From: Rhodocyclaceae bacterium
GTDB lineage: Bacteria; Pseudomonadota; Gammaproteobacteria; Burkholderiales; Rhodocyclaceae
Length of the DNA stretch: 55,542 nt
Assembly (NCBI GenBank): GCA_018883385.1
Contig: VEQD01000004.1
Location: 3,774 to 59,315, forward strand
Direction of reading: 5' to 3'
The notes under the pieces are model-generated. The model saw nothing but the letters and a program-made list of their open reading frames with translations, did no database searches and was not told where the DNA came from. The first letter of the stretch is position 1, and each line of letters begins with the position of its first letter. The position numbers were made by a program, and so were the translations under genes. Shown piece by piece: positions 18,439 to 27,390 of the stretch.

Positions 18439-19239
18439 TCAGCCGATCAGCGTCCACAACATTTTAGTGGCCAGCAATGCCAACATCACACCAAATGCCC
18501 GCTTGAGGTGCTTGACGGGCAATCGGTTCGCCACACGCGCGCCCACTGGCGCCGTAAATATCGTGGCCAGCACAACCCCCACAAACGCCGGCAAATAAAT
18601 AAACCCCAGATTCGGGCCCGGCAGATCGACGGCGCGCCATCCACCCACGACATAGCCGATGACACCTGCTGCGGCAATAGGAAAGCCCAGTGCCGCCGAG
18701 GTACCGACTGCCTGACGTATATTGATGTTACACAGCACCATGAAGGGCACCGACAAAAAACCACCGCCGGCCGCGACCAAACTCGACACACTACCAATCA
18801 CACCGCCCGCGCCCAGCAGCCCTGCAAACCCCGGCAACTGACGCGTGGGTTTGGGTTTGAAGTCCAGCAACATCTGTAACGATGCCCAGTAAACGATGCC
18901 TGTAAAAGCAATGGCCAAGGCATGGGTTGGCACCTGACTGGCAAATAAGCTACCCACCAATGTTCCAACCACCAGGCCTGGCGCCATCCCCCGAAAAATG
19001 TCCCAACGCACGCCACCATGCTGGTGATGCGCACGCATGCTGGAGATCGACGTGACCACAATCGTGGCCATCGCCGTCCCCAGCGCCAGATGCATCAGTT
19101 GACCCGGGGGAAAGTCCTGCGCATTGAACAGCATCAGTAAAATCGGCACGATCGTCAGGCCACCGCCGACACCAAACAGACCCGCAATAAAGCCGGAGCC
19201 CAGACCCAGGGCAACGTAGCTCAAAAGCCACCAGGTCAT
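18439..19239 (-). CDS. TauE/SafE family sulfite/organosulfur exporter-like permease
   Basis: 266-residue membrane protein with about eight hydrophobic segments. The two half-repeats contain the family glycine motifs GFIAGLFGVGGGLTIVPIL (N-terminal half) and SSLVAAGGGFLSVPFMV (C-terminal half). The TauE/SafE (DUF81) family moves sulfite, sulfoacetate and related anions; the substrate here is not predictable. Its ATG overlaps the hemA stop (ATGA), so it is cotranscribed with hemA. It separates hemA from prfA, which are adjacent in many related bacteria. Confidence 0.88.
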   Translation of the reverse strand: MTWWLLSYVALGLGSGFIAGLFGVGGGLTIVPILLMLFNAQDFPPGQLMHLALGTAMATIVVTSISSMRAHHQHGGVRWDIFRGMAPGLVVGTLVGSLFASQVPTHALAIAFTGIVYWASLQMLLDFKPKPTRQLPGFAGLLGAGGVIGSVSSLVAAGGGFLSVPFMVLCNINIRQAVGTSAALGFPIAAAGVIGYVVGGWRAVDLPGPNLGFIYLPAFVGVVLATIFTAPVGARVANRLPVKHLKRAFGVMLALLATKMLWTLIG

Positions 19240-20531
19240 GGATTATCTCCAGACGACGGCCCATCGTCCTGCTCATGCCGCTCGTGCTCCCAGGCCGCCA
19301 CAAAATGACGCATGGCCTGTTGCAGATATTCGCGCTCGGCCACGTCCGCTTTGCTCATGGCGGCCAAAGGGCCATGCAGAAACTTGTTCATCAATCGCGT
19401 TGCGATCTGCTCCAGCACCTGTTCGGCCGACTCACCGCGTTGCAACCGACGTTTAGCCTGTGCAACTTCCAATTCACGTAACTGCAGCGCCGTTTCACGC
19501 AGCGACTGAATCACCGGCACATGCGCCCGACGCGCATGCCAGTCGAGATACTCACCCAACCGGTTGGCAATGATGGCCTCCGCGTCGGTCACCGCCGCCT
19601 GACGCGATGCGACGCCACTTTGCACAATCCCTGCCAGATCATCAACGGTATAGAGAAACACATCATCCAGCTCGGCGACCTCGGGCTCAATATCTCGGGG
19701 TACCGCGAGATCCACCATGAACATGGGGCGATGTCGTCGCGCTTTGACCGCCCGTTCAACCATGCCCAGACCAATAATCGGCAAGGAACTCGCCGTACAG
19801 GAAATCACAATGTCGAACTGATGAAGCGCCTCCGGCATTTCCGACAGACGCATCGCATCCCCATGAATCTGCATCGCGAGACGACTGGCACGCTCCACGG
19901 TCCGGTTGGCCACCACCATCCGGCGCGGCTTGGTGGCGGCAAAATGGGTGGCACAAAGTTCCATCATGTCGCCGGCACCAACCAGCAGAACCGACTGTTC
20001 TTGGAGATCTTCAAAAATCCGTTCGGCCAGATGCACCGAGGCGGCCGCCATGGAGACCACGCTCTCGCCGATGCCGGTGTTGGTGCGGATGTCTTTCGCA
20101 ACGGCGAAGGCATGCTGGAACAAGCGGTGCAGGTGACTGCCCAGCGCCCCCACCTGTTCGGCGGTTCGCGCCGCTTCTTTCATTTGCCCCAATATCTGGG
20201 GCTCGCCCAGGACCATCGAGTCGAGTCCTGCGGCGACCCGCAGCGCCTGACGCACGGCATCCTGCTCGGTGTGCTGATACAGATACGGGCGCGCCTCGTC
20301 CAGAGTCATGCCCGAATGTTGCATCCACCAATTCAACACCGCATCCGCCGAATCGCCTTCAACATACAGCTCCGTCCGATTACAGGTCGACAGAATAGCT
20401 GCTTCGTTTGCGGCGCCGCTCTCCCGAATCCGGGTCAGTGCATGGCTGATGTCATCAGACGCAATAGCCACCCGCTCCCGGATCGCCAGTGGCGCGGTGT
20501 GATGATTCAGGCCAATGAGATGAAGGGGCAT
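19236..20531 (-). CDS. hemA: Glutamyl-tRNA reductase
   Basis: 431-residue HemA, which reduces glutamyl-tRNA(Glu) to glutamate-1-semialdehyde, the first committed step of C5 heme synthesis. The catalytic Cys50 lies in STCNRTELY; the NADPH domain shows LLVGAGDMMELCATHFA and ANRTVERA. The C-terminal dimerisation region (about 320-415) is complete. It heads the leftward hemA-tauE-tRNA-Leu-prfA-prmC string. A TATACT element at 20615-20620 may be its -10, with no clear -35. The second heme gene, hemB, lies at 43.5 kb. Confidence 0.97.
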   Translation of the reverse strand: MPLHLIGLNHHTAPLAIRERVAIASDDISHALTRIRESGAANEAAILSTCNRTELYVEGDSADAVLNWWMQHSGMTLDEARPYLYQHTEQDAVRQALRVAAGLDSMVLGEPQILGQMKEAARTAEQVGALGSHLHRLFQHAFAVAKDIRTNTGIGESVVSMAAASVHLAERIFEDLQEQSVLLVGAGDMMELCATHFAATKPRRMVVANRTVERASRLAMQIHGDAMRLSEMPEALHQFDIVISCTASSLPIIGLGMVERAVKARRHRPMFMVDLAVPRDIEPEVAELDDVFLYTVDDLAGIVQSGVASRQAAVTDAEAIIANRLGEYLDWHARRAHVPVIQSLRETALQLRELEVAQAKRRLQRGESAEQVLEQIATRLMNKFLHGPLAAMSKADVAEREYLQQAMRHFVAAWEHERHEQDDGPSSGDNP

Positions 20532-20692
20532 ACCCGTGTGCGTTGTATGAAATTCGTTCGGAGTGGATTCGATGCGGTTTAACCGGTGAGACCAGGCACG
20601 CTATGCCGGCGTGAAGTATACCACCCGCTGACCAGATCGCCCGCCGGACAAGGCTTTCAGCGAGATTGCACCAATTCTTGGACCCCAAAAGC

Positions 20693-20720
20693 AAAGACCC
20701 GGGTCGAGACCCGGGTCTTT
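20693..20720 (-). terminator. Intrinsic terminator after actP
   Basis: Perfect 12-bp inverted repeat AAAGACCCGGGT/ACCCGGGTCTTT around a 4-base loop, followed on the minus strand by GCTTTTGG. It lies 33 bases beyond the actP stop and upstream of the hemA promoter region. Confidence 0.8.
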
Positions 20721-20753
20721 GTTACCGCACGGGGCGGTAAGGGATCGAACTAC

Positions 20754-22436
20754 TTAGTGGCCAGAGGCACCCGCAGCACCGATACCGGTTTCCGAACGCA
20801 CCATCTGTGCCGGATAACCTTCGCGGTCGATTCGTGCACGCTCGCTACCGTCCAGCTTCGACACGATCCAGATCGTGGCAAAGGCGGCCGTCATCGAGAA
20901 CAGTGCTGGCGAACCGTAGGGGAATGGCGCACTACCCTTGGCATTGCCCAGAACAGCCTCGTATACAGCCGGCGACAGGATGGTCAGACCAGCCGAAGCG
21001 ATCAGGCCAACAAAGCCACCAGTCACAGCGCCCTTGGTCGTACAGTCCTTCCACATCACCGACATCAGCAGCACTGGGAAGTTAGCCGAACAGGCGATAG
21101 CGAAGGCCAGCATCACCATGTAGGCAACGTTCTGCTTCTCGAACGCGATACCTAGGAAGATGGCCAGAATCGCCAGAGCGATCGTGGTGATCTTCGAGAC
21201 ACGCATTTCAGCAGCCTGGTCAGCCTTGCCTTCCTTAATGACCGTGGCGTACAGGTCATGCGACACCGCCGAAGCACCGGCCAGTGTCAGACCAGCAACC
21301 ACCGCCAGGATGGTGGCGAAGGCCACAGCCGAGATAAAGCCCAGGAACAGGTCACCACCGACAGCGTTCGACAGGTGGATAGCCGCCATGTTGCCGCCGC
21401 CCTTCAGACCCTTGGCCAGATCACCATCGACGTAGTACGCAGCCGGATCCTGGATCAGGAACACGATCGCGCCGAAACCGATGATGAAGGTCAGGATGTA
21501 GAAGTAACCGATCCAGGCCGTTGCCCAACCCACAGACTTACGGGCTTCCTTGGCGTTCGGCACGGTGAAGAAGCGCATCAGGATGTGCGGCAGACCAGCC
21601 GTACCAAACATCAGCGCCATACCGATCGAGATCGCCGAGACCGGATCCTTGATCAGGCCGCCAGGCGACATGATGGCTTCGTGCTTGCTGTGAACTTCAA
21701 CCGCCTTGGCAAACAGGGCTTCAGGGCTGAAACCGAAGGCAAACAGCACGGCAGCCGCCATGAAGCTTGCGCCCGACAGCAGCATCACGGCCTTGATCAC
21801 CTGCACCCAGGTCGTTGCGGTCATACCACCAAACAGCACGTACATCATCATCAGCACGCCCACCAGCATAACGGCGTAGGTGTACTCAAGACCGAACAGC
21901 ACCTTGATCAGCTGACCGGCACCCACCATCTGGGCAATCATGTAGAAAGCCACGACGACCAGCGTACCGGTAGCAGCGAACACACGAACCGGCGTTTGCG
22001 AGAAGCGGTAAGCAGCAACGTCGGCGAAGGTGAACTTACCGAGGTTACGCAGACGCTCTGCCAGCAGGAACGTGATGATCGGCCAACCGACCAGCCAGCC
22101 GATCGAGAAGATCAGGCCATCAAAGCCGTTGGCGAACACCAGGCCCGAAATACCCAGGAACGAGGCTGCCGACATGTAGTCGCCAGCAATCGCTAGGCCA
22201 TTCTGGAAGCCGGTAATACCACCACCGGCGGTGTAGAAGTCGGCAGCTGTCTTGGTCTTACCTGCGGCCCACTTGGTGATCCACAGGGTAAAGGCAACGA
22301 AGATGCCGAACATGGCAATAGCGGTCCAGTTGGTCGCCTGCTTCTGGGTGTTACCCAGATCAGCACCGGCGGCCAGAGCAGCACCACTCAGGAGGAGCGC
22401 ACCTAGCGCAATGAGAGTCTTATTCATCTTGGTCAT
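20754..22436 (-). CDS. actP: Cation/acetate symporter ActP
   Basis: 560-residue sodium:solute symporter with about thirteen membrane segments and an apparent N-terminal signal peptide ([20 protein letters not shown]), as in E. coli ActP. SSS-family marks: [30 protein letters not shown] near the N terminus, [17 protein letters not shown] in the middle and ADFPV-type SANFPVLL late. It takes up acetate and other short acids by cation symport. Overlaps yjcH by 4 bases (ATGA). The acetyl-CoA synthetase gene usually nearby is absent here. Confidence 0.94.
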   Translation of the reverse strand: MTKMNKTLIALGALLLSGAALAAGADLGNTQKQATNWTAIAMFGIFVAFTLWITKWAAGKTKTAADFYTAGGGITGFQNGLAIAGDYMSAASFLGISGLVFANGFDGLIFSIGWLVGWPIITFLLAERLRNLGKFTFADVAAYRFSQTPVRVFAATGTLVVVAFYMIAQMVGAGQLIKVLFGLEYTYAVMLVGVLMMMYVLFGGMTATTWVQVIKAVMLLSGASFMAAAVLFAFGFSPEALFAKAVEVHSKHEAIMSPGGLIKDPVSAISIGMALMFGTAGLPHILMRFFTVPNAKEARKSVGWATAWIGYFYILTFIIGFGAIVFLIQDPAAYYVDGDLAKGLKGGGNMAAIHLSNAVGGDLFLGFISAVAFATILAVVAGLTLAGASAVSHDLYATVIKEGKADQAAEMRVSKITTIALAILAIFLGIAFEKQNVAYMVMLAFAIACSANFPVLLMSVMWKDCTTKGAVTGGFVGLIASAGLTILSPAVYEAVLGNAKGSAPFPYGSPALFSMTAAFATIWIVSKLDGSERARIDREGYPAQMVRSETGIGAAGASGH

Positions 22437-22741
22437 TTTTGGACGTCCTTGATGACGGCTTCTTTCAGTGCGTCGAAGTCCGTGTTGGCCTTCTTCACGT
22501 AAACAGCCGTGATTGCGATCGTAAACAGAATCACGCCCAGACCCACCGGCACACCCAGCGTCATGACGCCGTCACCGATTTTTTGAGCAAAGATAGCCTT
22601 ATCAAAGGCCAGGGTCAGGATGAAACCGAAGTAAGCAATGAGCATGAGCACGGTACAGATCCAGCTATAGCTGTTCCGAATCGAGACCATTTCATTGAAC
22701 TTGGGGTCTGCCAAGATCTTGGCGGTCGTGGGGTCTAACAT
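22433..22741 (-). CDS. yjcH: DUF485 inner-membrane protein YjcH
   Basis: 102-residue protein with two membrane segments (about residues 25-47 and 60-82), and [16 protein letters not shown] at the N terminus typical of DUF485/YjcH. It is the usual small partner encoded just before ActP. The start is ATG 22741, with the strong ribosome-binding site GAGGAGGAG just upstream; a longer upstream frame has nothing to recommend it. Function is unknown, probably a cofactor of acetate transport. Confidence 0.92.
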   Translation of the reverse strand: MLDPTTAKILADPKFNEMVSIRNSYSWICTVLMLIAYFGFILTLAFDKAIFAQKIGDGVMTLGVPVGLGVILFTIAITAVYVKKANTDFDALKEAVIKDVQK

Positions 22742-22864
22742 GGATTTCTCCTCCTCATTATGGATGCACCGACCGTACAAGCCACTCGGCGCGTGAGGCA
22801 AGCCTACGGTGTCTCACTTACATTCTGCTTACAGACTTAAGGAATCCTTCATTTTTTGCCTACC

Positions 22865-22883
22865 GTTGTATCGTTGGTACAAC
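22865..22883. promoter_or_regulatory. Inverted repeat GTTGTA-N7-TACAAC, possible operator
   Basis: Perfect 6-bp arms separated by 7 bases, in the divergent control region between yjcH-actP and the YkgJ gene, about 125 bases upstream of the yjcH ATG. Size and symmetry suit a dimeric regulator; which gene it serves is unknown. Confidence 0.35.
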
Positions 22884-23022
22884 CCCTGTCGGCGTGAGGG
22901 GTACATGCGCATCTGCGTTGCGGCGCAACAATTCAGTGGTCGCTTGCGACGCCCAAAGCCTCGGTTGCATATTAGACTCATGGGTACCAACCCTGCCAAA
23001 CCCCCTGACGCTTGCCGATACA

Positions 23023-23451
23023 ATGACCCACGCCGCCACGAGTCTCACCCCCGAAACACTGCCCCGCAATGATTGCGGCACCTGTACCTATTGCTGTCAT
23101 GTGATGAAGGTCAAGGAACTCAACAAACCGGCCAACACGGCGTGCACACATTGTGTTGAAGGCAGCGGCTGCACGATTTACAACGACCGGCCGGCGTCCT
23201 GCCGTCAATACGAATGTCTCTGGTTCCGTTCCCAGCAGTTTGATAAACCACTGTCGCCCGGCCTTCGACCCGACCAGTGCAAGGTGGTCATCGGCACCAT
23301 CAACAACGGTAACGAGATCGTGCTCTACACGGAACCAGCCCATCGCAATGCCTGGCAGGAACCCGCCTTTAGTGAGGCACTCGGCCTATTTGTAACGCGT
23401 GGCATTCCGGTCTACGTAAGCGAGAACGACCAGCTCCGCCGAATATTTTAG
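23023..23451 (+). CDS. YkgJ family cysteine-cluster protein
   Basis: 142-residue protein with the YkgJ (UPF0153) cysteine pattern: CGTCTYCC near residue 19, then CTHC, GC and a final CRQYEC with Cys spacing typical of a zinc- or iron-sulfur-binding cluster. Function unknown; members are thought to bind Zn or Fe-S. Start chosen at ATG 23023, since the longer frame upstream (from 22894) has no ribosome-binding site and lacks family similarity. It converges on ubiX with a 5-base gap. Confidence 0.85.
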   Translation: MTHAATSLTPETLPRNDCGTCTYCCHVMKVKELNKPANTACTHCVEGSGCTIYNDRPASCRQYECLWFRSQQFDKPLSPGLRPDQCKVVIGTINNGNEIVLYTEPAHRNAWQEPAFSEALGLFVTRGIPVYVSENDQLRRIF

Positions 23452-23456
23452 AGTGT

Positions 23457-24029
23457 TTAAGCGCCCGACCAGCGGGTGAACAGGTCGTGCTCTATCCCGA
23501 ACTGATCTAACACCTTGCCGATCGTCTGATCGACCACGTCCAGAATGGTTTTCGGGTTGTGATAGAACGATGGCACGGGCGGCAGTATCACACCCCCCAT
23601 CTCGGTCACCGCCGCCATGTGGCGTAAATGACTCAAATGCAGCGGCGTCTCGCGGGGAACCAGTACCAGCTTACGGCGCTCCTTCAGGGTCACATCGGCC
23701 GCCCGCGACAACAGATTGTCATTGAGCGCCAGTGCAATTTGCGCCAGGCTTTTCATGGAACACGGCGCCACGACCATTCCAGTGACGGGAAAAGATCCAC
23801 TAGAGATGGGTGCGGCCAAATTGGCGGGATTGTGAACGACCTTTGCCATGGCCTCCACCTGGGCGCACGTGAATTCGGTTTCCAGGGGCAGCGTAACCCG
23901 CGCGCCCTGACTAAGCACCAGATGCGTCTCGATATCCGGCATACCCTGCAAGACCTGCAACAGGCGCACGCCGTAAATTGACCCGCTCGCACCGGAAATC
24001 CCGATCACAATCCGTTTCATCGCTGCCAT
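23457..24029 (-). CDS. ubiX: Flavin prenyltransferase UbiX
   Basis: 190-residue UbiX, which prenylates FMN to the cofactor used by UbiD decarboxylases in ubiquinone synthesis. N-terminal Rossmann-like IGISGASGSIYG; conserved VVAPCSMKSLAQIA; Lys/Arg active-site block RKLVLVPRETPLHLSHLRHM; and the C-terminal GGVILPPVPSFYHNP. ATG 24029 and ATG 24020 (MKRIV) are both plausible starts. UbiD is not in the window; coq7 of the same pathway is at 29.5 kb. Confidence 0.95.
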   Translation of the reverse strand: MAAMKRIVIGISGASGSIYGVRLLQVLQGMPDIETHLVLSQGARVTLPLETEFTCAQVEAMAKVVHNPANLAAPISSGSFPVTGMVVAPCSMKSLAQIALALNDNLLSRAADVTLKERRKLVLVPRETPLHLSHLRHMAAVTEMGGVILPPVPSFYHNPKTILDVVDQTIGKVLDQFGIEHDLFTRWSGA

Positions 24030-24087
24030 CACCCATCAACAAAAAGACTGGCAATCAGTTTGCCACAACCCGCCGCGACCGTGGCGT

Positions 24088-24954
24088 TCAGGACGCCCGA
24101 TCCGGCCGCGGCGTCTTGTACCTGTTGTAGCCCCATAAATACTGCATCGGCATCTTGCGCACCATCTGCTCCAGCGCCGCGTTGATTTGCGCGGCGGCGA
24201 GCGCTGGTGATTCGGGCAAGGCCTGTGTCATCGGTACGATGTGGAAGTGGTAGCCCTTTCCCTTGGGGAGTCTTTCCAAACCGACGGTAAAGATCGGACT
24301 GTTGCGAATGGCTTGCATCCGCTGCACCAGGGTGATCGTGTAGGCATCTTTGCCAAAGAACGGCGCATATACACCATCTCCAAGCGCGGGCACCTGATCG
24401 GGCAAAAAGCCAATCGTCTCGCCCTTGATCAGCGTCTTGACCAAACCCTTCACCCCCGCCTGATTAGCGGGCACCAACTTTAGCGCGGGCGACAAACGAA
24501 TCCGATTGATCAACAGCTTGAGCCAAGGCATCCGGGGTTCTTTAAAAATCACGGTCGCTTTATGTCGTCGCGTATAAAACGGGCCCAGCATCTCAAAAGC
24601 ACCGATATGTGGCGAGATCAGAATCACGCCCTTCCCCTGCGCCAGCGCATCATCGATTAATGCCCAGTCGTCACAACGTATGATCTGATCAAGCTTGCCG
24701 GCGTTTCTTTTCGCCCACAGATACGGCAACTCCAGAAACATCTGAAGCAATTCGACCATCGCCATGCGATCCATGGCAGGCGTTGCCTCCGGATAAGCCA
24801 GCCGGAGGTTCTCGAACGCCCGCTTTCGATATCGGCCGGGCAAGATGGCCCCCAGGCGGCCCAAAGCCGAGCCTATGCCCTGCAGCCATGCCAATGGCAG
24901 CCAACCCAAGCCCTTGAAGACCAGGTAAGCGGCAGATGCCAGTAAGTTATTCAT
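24088..24954 (-). CDS. LpxL/HtrB-type lysophospholipid (lipid A late) acyltransferase
   Basis: 288-residue inner-membrane acyltransferase of the LpxL/LpxM family. One N-terminal membrane segment (about 8-25) is followed by the catalytic block with HIGAFEML (HX4E-like, about residue 127) and the acceptor-side block GETIGFLPDQVP. The family adds secondary acyl chains to lipid A; which chain is not predictable. Start ATG 24954 is a judgement, as no good ribosome-binding site is visible. Upstream is a 312-base non-coding stretch, beyond which a TAXI-type gene runs rightward. Confidence 0.88.
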   Translation of the reverse strand: MNNLLASAAYLVFKGLGWLPLAWLQGIGSALGRLGAILPGRYRKRAFENLRLAYPEATPAMDRMAMVELLQMFLELPYLWAKRNAGKLDQIIRCDDWALIDDALAQGKGVILISPHIGAFEMLGPFYTRRHKATVIFKEPRMPWLKLLINRIRLSPALKLVPANQAGVKGLVKTLIKGETIGFLPDQVPALGDGVYAPFFGKDAYTITLVQRMQAIRNSPIFTVGLERLPKGKGYHFHIVPMTQALPESPALAAAQINAALEQMVRKMPMQYLWGYNRYKTPRPDRAS

Positions 24955-25266
24955 GTGTTTCGCCAAACAAAATAGCCATACGCCCAAAAACGGGCGAAAT
25001 TCAAGTGGCGAAGAAGTCTGGGAGGAAAGGCGACGCTTGTGAGGCGAAACTTATCCGACGAGGCAAAGACACTACGAGAACGTCGCGTGCTGATGGTACG
25101 CTCATCCGGACGAATAGCAACACACCTCTAGACATCGATCCGCCCAAAGCAACAGCCGGCCATGGTTGCCCAGCGTTTTTTAATTCCCCTGCAAAACGGG
25201 GGGATGCGTATTTCCAGACTTGTATAAAATGCTGGCTGACGATCAACACTATTTCAGCAGCCACCA
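24955..25266. other. Intergenic stretch between the acyltransferase and the TAXI gene
   Basis: 312 bases with no convincing gene; open frames on both strands lack ribosome-binding sites and family features. It contains a short hairpin (CGCCC/GGGCG, about 24981-24997), a possible -10 (TATAAA, 25223-25228) for the rightward gene, and the 10-mer AAATGCTGGC (25227-25236) repeated on the far side of the two-gene patch at 27413-27422. Confidence 0.5.
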
Positions 25267-26661
25267 ATGCCTCCAAAACTCTTTGACCGCCCTGACTATA
25301 AAGGGCAATTTCGTGCGCATACTCGTGATGAGTTCAAGGCATTTCTGGCGTTTGCACGGCATTACTGGCTTCTGTCGAGCTTAATTCTAGCGGGACTGAT
25401 TGTCTTATTTGTGCAGACAAGTCCCTTCCCACCAAAGACGGTCAAAATTGCCACAGGACAGCCCAGCTCATCGGCCCAAATACTCGGCGAATGGTATCGA
25501 GATTTCTTTGCAACCAATGGCATCACGCTGGAACTGGTCCCCTCGGACGGCGCTGAAGACAACTTAAAACTGCTTCAGGACGGATCTGTCGATGCAGCGA
25601 TCACACAGGCGGGCATTCCGGCGCCAAAGGGATCAGGGCTGTTATCCCTGGGCAGCATTGAATTCATGCCCATGTGGTTGTTTTACCGAGGGGAACCGGT
25701 TGATCAAAATCGAGCGACGCAGCTCATGTCCCAATGGACCATTGCCATTGGTCTGGAAAATAGCGGCACCTACTTTATGGTCCGGGACCTGTTGAAAGAA
25801 TACGGCTTACGGCCCGAGGAATACAGTAACTTGCTGAAAATGCCCGCCAACGAGAGCGTTGAAAAGATTCTCCATGGAGAGTTGGATGCACTCTTCATTC
25901 TCGCCGGAACAGAATCCCATAATCTGCAGCGGCTGTTAAATGCCAAGAATCTTAACTTGTGGAATTTTAAAGCGTCTAAAGCAACCGCCGGCCGCATCCA
26001 GTATGCAGATGCCGTGACATTTCCACGAGGCGCGGTCAGTTTGAGCCCACTCTTTCCGGAACAGGATATTGATCTCGTTTCTACGTCGGTAACGCTTACG
26101 GTCTCGCCCAATTTGCACCCGGCTATCCAGTACTTATTTATGTCCGCTGCAGAAAACCATTACGCGAATTCTGAAAATTATTTCGACAGACCCGGGGGAT
26201 TTCCAGCGTTTCTTGATCGCAATTTCAAGAAAAGTCCCGTTGCTGTGAAGTACATCGAAAATCGTGGCTCTATACTGAAATACGACTTCCCATTCTGGGC
26301 GGCAAGTTTGATTGACCGCGCTTGGCTATCGATTGCGGCGCTTCTGGCGATACTTTTGCCGTTAACAAAGCTGATCCCGCAGTACCGTAAATATCATTTG
26401 TATTTAGTGCAAAACACGCATTACGCAGCGATGAATGAACTCGTGATCCAGATACGAGAAGCCGATTCGCTCGAAGCACTATCATCCCTTGATTTTAAAT
26501 TTCAGGAGCTGGCGTCCACGATCGAGCTGACTTGGGCGCCCGCAGGTACCAAAGAGAAGTATTTCTTTATGCTCAATGCGCTAGAAACCATTCGGAGGCA
26601 TATTGAACGGCAAAAAACCAGCTTGGAACTGCTAAAAGAAAACAGGGTTAATCCACAATAA
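25267..26661 (+). CDS. Membrane-anchored TAXI-family solute-binding protein
   Basis: 464 residues. One N-terminal membrane segment (about 33-49) anchors a TAXI-type binding domain (about 55-330, with KIATGQPSSS, DGSVDAAITQAGI and an acidic ligand pocket region). A second membrane segment follows (about 350-369), then a 92-residue charged, helical tail that would face the cytosol. TAXI proteins normally feed TRAP transporters, but no DctM/DctQ gene is nearby and the protein is tethered at both ends, so a sensory or scaffolding role is possible (inference). Base composition is visibly more A/T-rich than the neighbours. It overlaps the carbonic anhydrase by 14 bases at the 3' ends. Confidence 0.8.
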   Translation: MPPKLFDRPDYKGQFRAHTRDEFKAFLAFARHYWLLSSLILAGLIVLFVQTSPFPPKTVKIATGQPSSSAQILGEWYRDFFATNGITLELVPSDGAEDNLKLLQDGSVDAAITQAGIPAPKGSGLLSLGSIEFMPMWLFYRGEPVDQNRATQLMSQWTIAIGLENSGTYFMVRDLLKEYGLRPEEYSNLLKMPANESVEKILHGELDALFILAGTESHNLQRLLNAKNLNLWNFKASKATAGRIQYADAVTFPRGAVSLSPLFPEQDIDLVSTSVTLTVSPNLHPAIQYLFMSAAENHYANSENYFDRPGGFPAFLDRNFKKSPVAVKYIENRGSILKYDFPFWAASLIDRAWLSIAALLAILLPLTKLIPQYRKYHLYLVQNTHYAAMNELVIQIREADSLEALSSLDFKFQELASTIELTWAPAGTKEKYFFMLNALETIRRHIERQKTSLELLKENRVNPQ

Positions 26662-27274
26662 TTTCAACTGCTCCAGTGGCAACGTGATAAAGACCGCCAA
26701 CGATTCTGAGACGCTCTTCTCTAACGAGTTTTCTCAAGACCGGTGTGGCGTTTCGCAGTTTATCGACATTCAGTGCGACATTGATACGCGTTGCACTCAC
26801 TGCTCGGCTATCGGTCGATCCCTCTGAAGTCGCTTGCGTGACGGCGGGACTGAGTGCGGTTGCGATACCCTGAATATGTCCAGGGAAGTCCTCATCCGAA
26901 TCAACGGCTTTGATCGCTGCGCCAATGGCACCGCAACCTGTATGACCCAGGACCATAATCAGTGACGCGCCAAGAACCGCCGTTCCATATTCCAGGCTCC
27001 CAAGGATTTCCTGGGTCACGAAATTACCGGCGATTCTAGTAACAAACAAATCCCCTTGCCCTTCGTCAAAACAGTGCTCGGGACTCACTCTGGAGTCTGC
27101 ACAACCTAATATACAAGCGTAGGGGTTTTGCGATTCTGCAAGGGTGTCAGGCTGGTATTGAAAGCTATCCGGTGAGTCAACCCCCGCCAGATAGCGTGCA
27201 TTGCCACTCAGCAGGCGCTCCAACGCTTGGCTGGGAGTCAAAATGTTTTCATGTTTTGCTACAGCGTGGCCCAT
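26648..27274 (-). CDS. Beta-class carbonic anhydrase
   Basis: 208-residue zinc enzyme interconverting CO2 and bicarbonate. Zinc ligands are visible: Cys and the Asp-Arg pair in LGCADSRVSPEHCFD (about residue 58), and His-X2-Cys in LGHTGCGAI (about 111-114). Length fits the beta class. A good ribosome-binding site (GAGGTG) precedes the ATG, and a perfect inverted repeat lies 14 bases upstream of it. It is convergent with, and overlaps, the TAXI gene, and shares its A/T-richer composition. The substrate link between the two genes is unproven. Confidence 0.92.
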   Translation of the reverse strand: MGHAVAKHENILTPSQALERLLSGNARYLAGVDSPDSFQYQPDTLAESQNPYACILGCADSRVSPEHCFDEGQGDLFVTRIAGNFVTQEILGSLEYGTAVLGASLIMVLGHTGCGAIGAAIKAVDSDEDFPGHIQGIATALSPAVTQATSEGSTDSRAVSATRINVALNVDKLRNATPVLRKLVREERLRIVGGLYHVATGAVEIIVD

Positions 27275-27287
27275 TTTTCACCTCGAA

Positions 27288-27302
27288 CATATCGTTGATA
27301 TG
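27288..27302. promoter_or_regulatory. Inverted repeat CATATC-GTT-GATATG, possible operator
   Basis: Perfect 6-bp arms with a 3-base centre, starting 14 bases upstream of the carbonic anhydrase ATG. It may be a regulator site over the promoter of that gene. Confidence 0.4.
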
Positions 27303-27390
27303 GCTGTTAGTACGGCGCTTCAAAAAAACCGGGTTTGGTTCGTTGGGCAGGTATGACGTTGCCACAAACACTGGTTCAAACTTTGGTAGG

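Noticed and set aside
19521-20582. 353-residue open frame on the plus strand opposite hemA
   Set aside because: Long only because GC-rich codon use suppresses stops on the other strand; His/Arg-rich and lacking any domain.
21258-22196. 312-residue open frame opposite actP
   Set aside because: Same mirror effect; composition dominated by His, Arg and Gln.
24936-25286. Plus-strand 116-residue frame upstream of the TAXI gene
   Set aside because: No ribosome-binding site, overlaps both neighbours, no similarity to known families.
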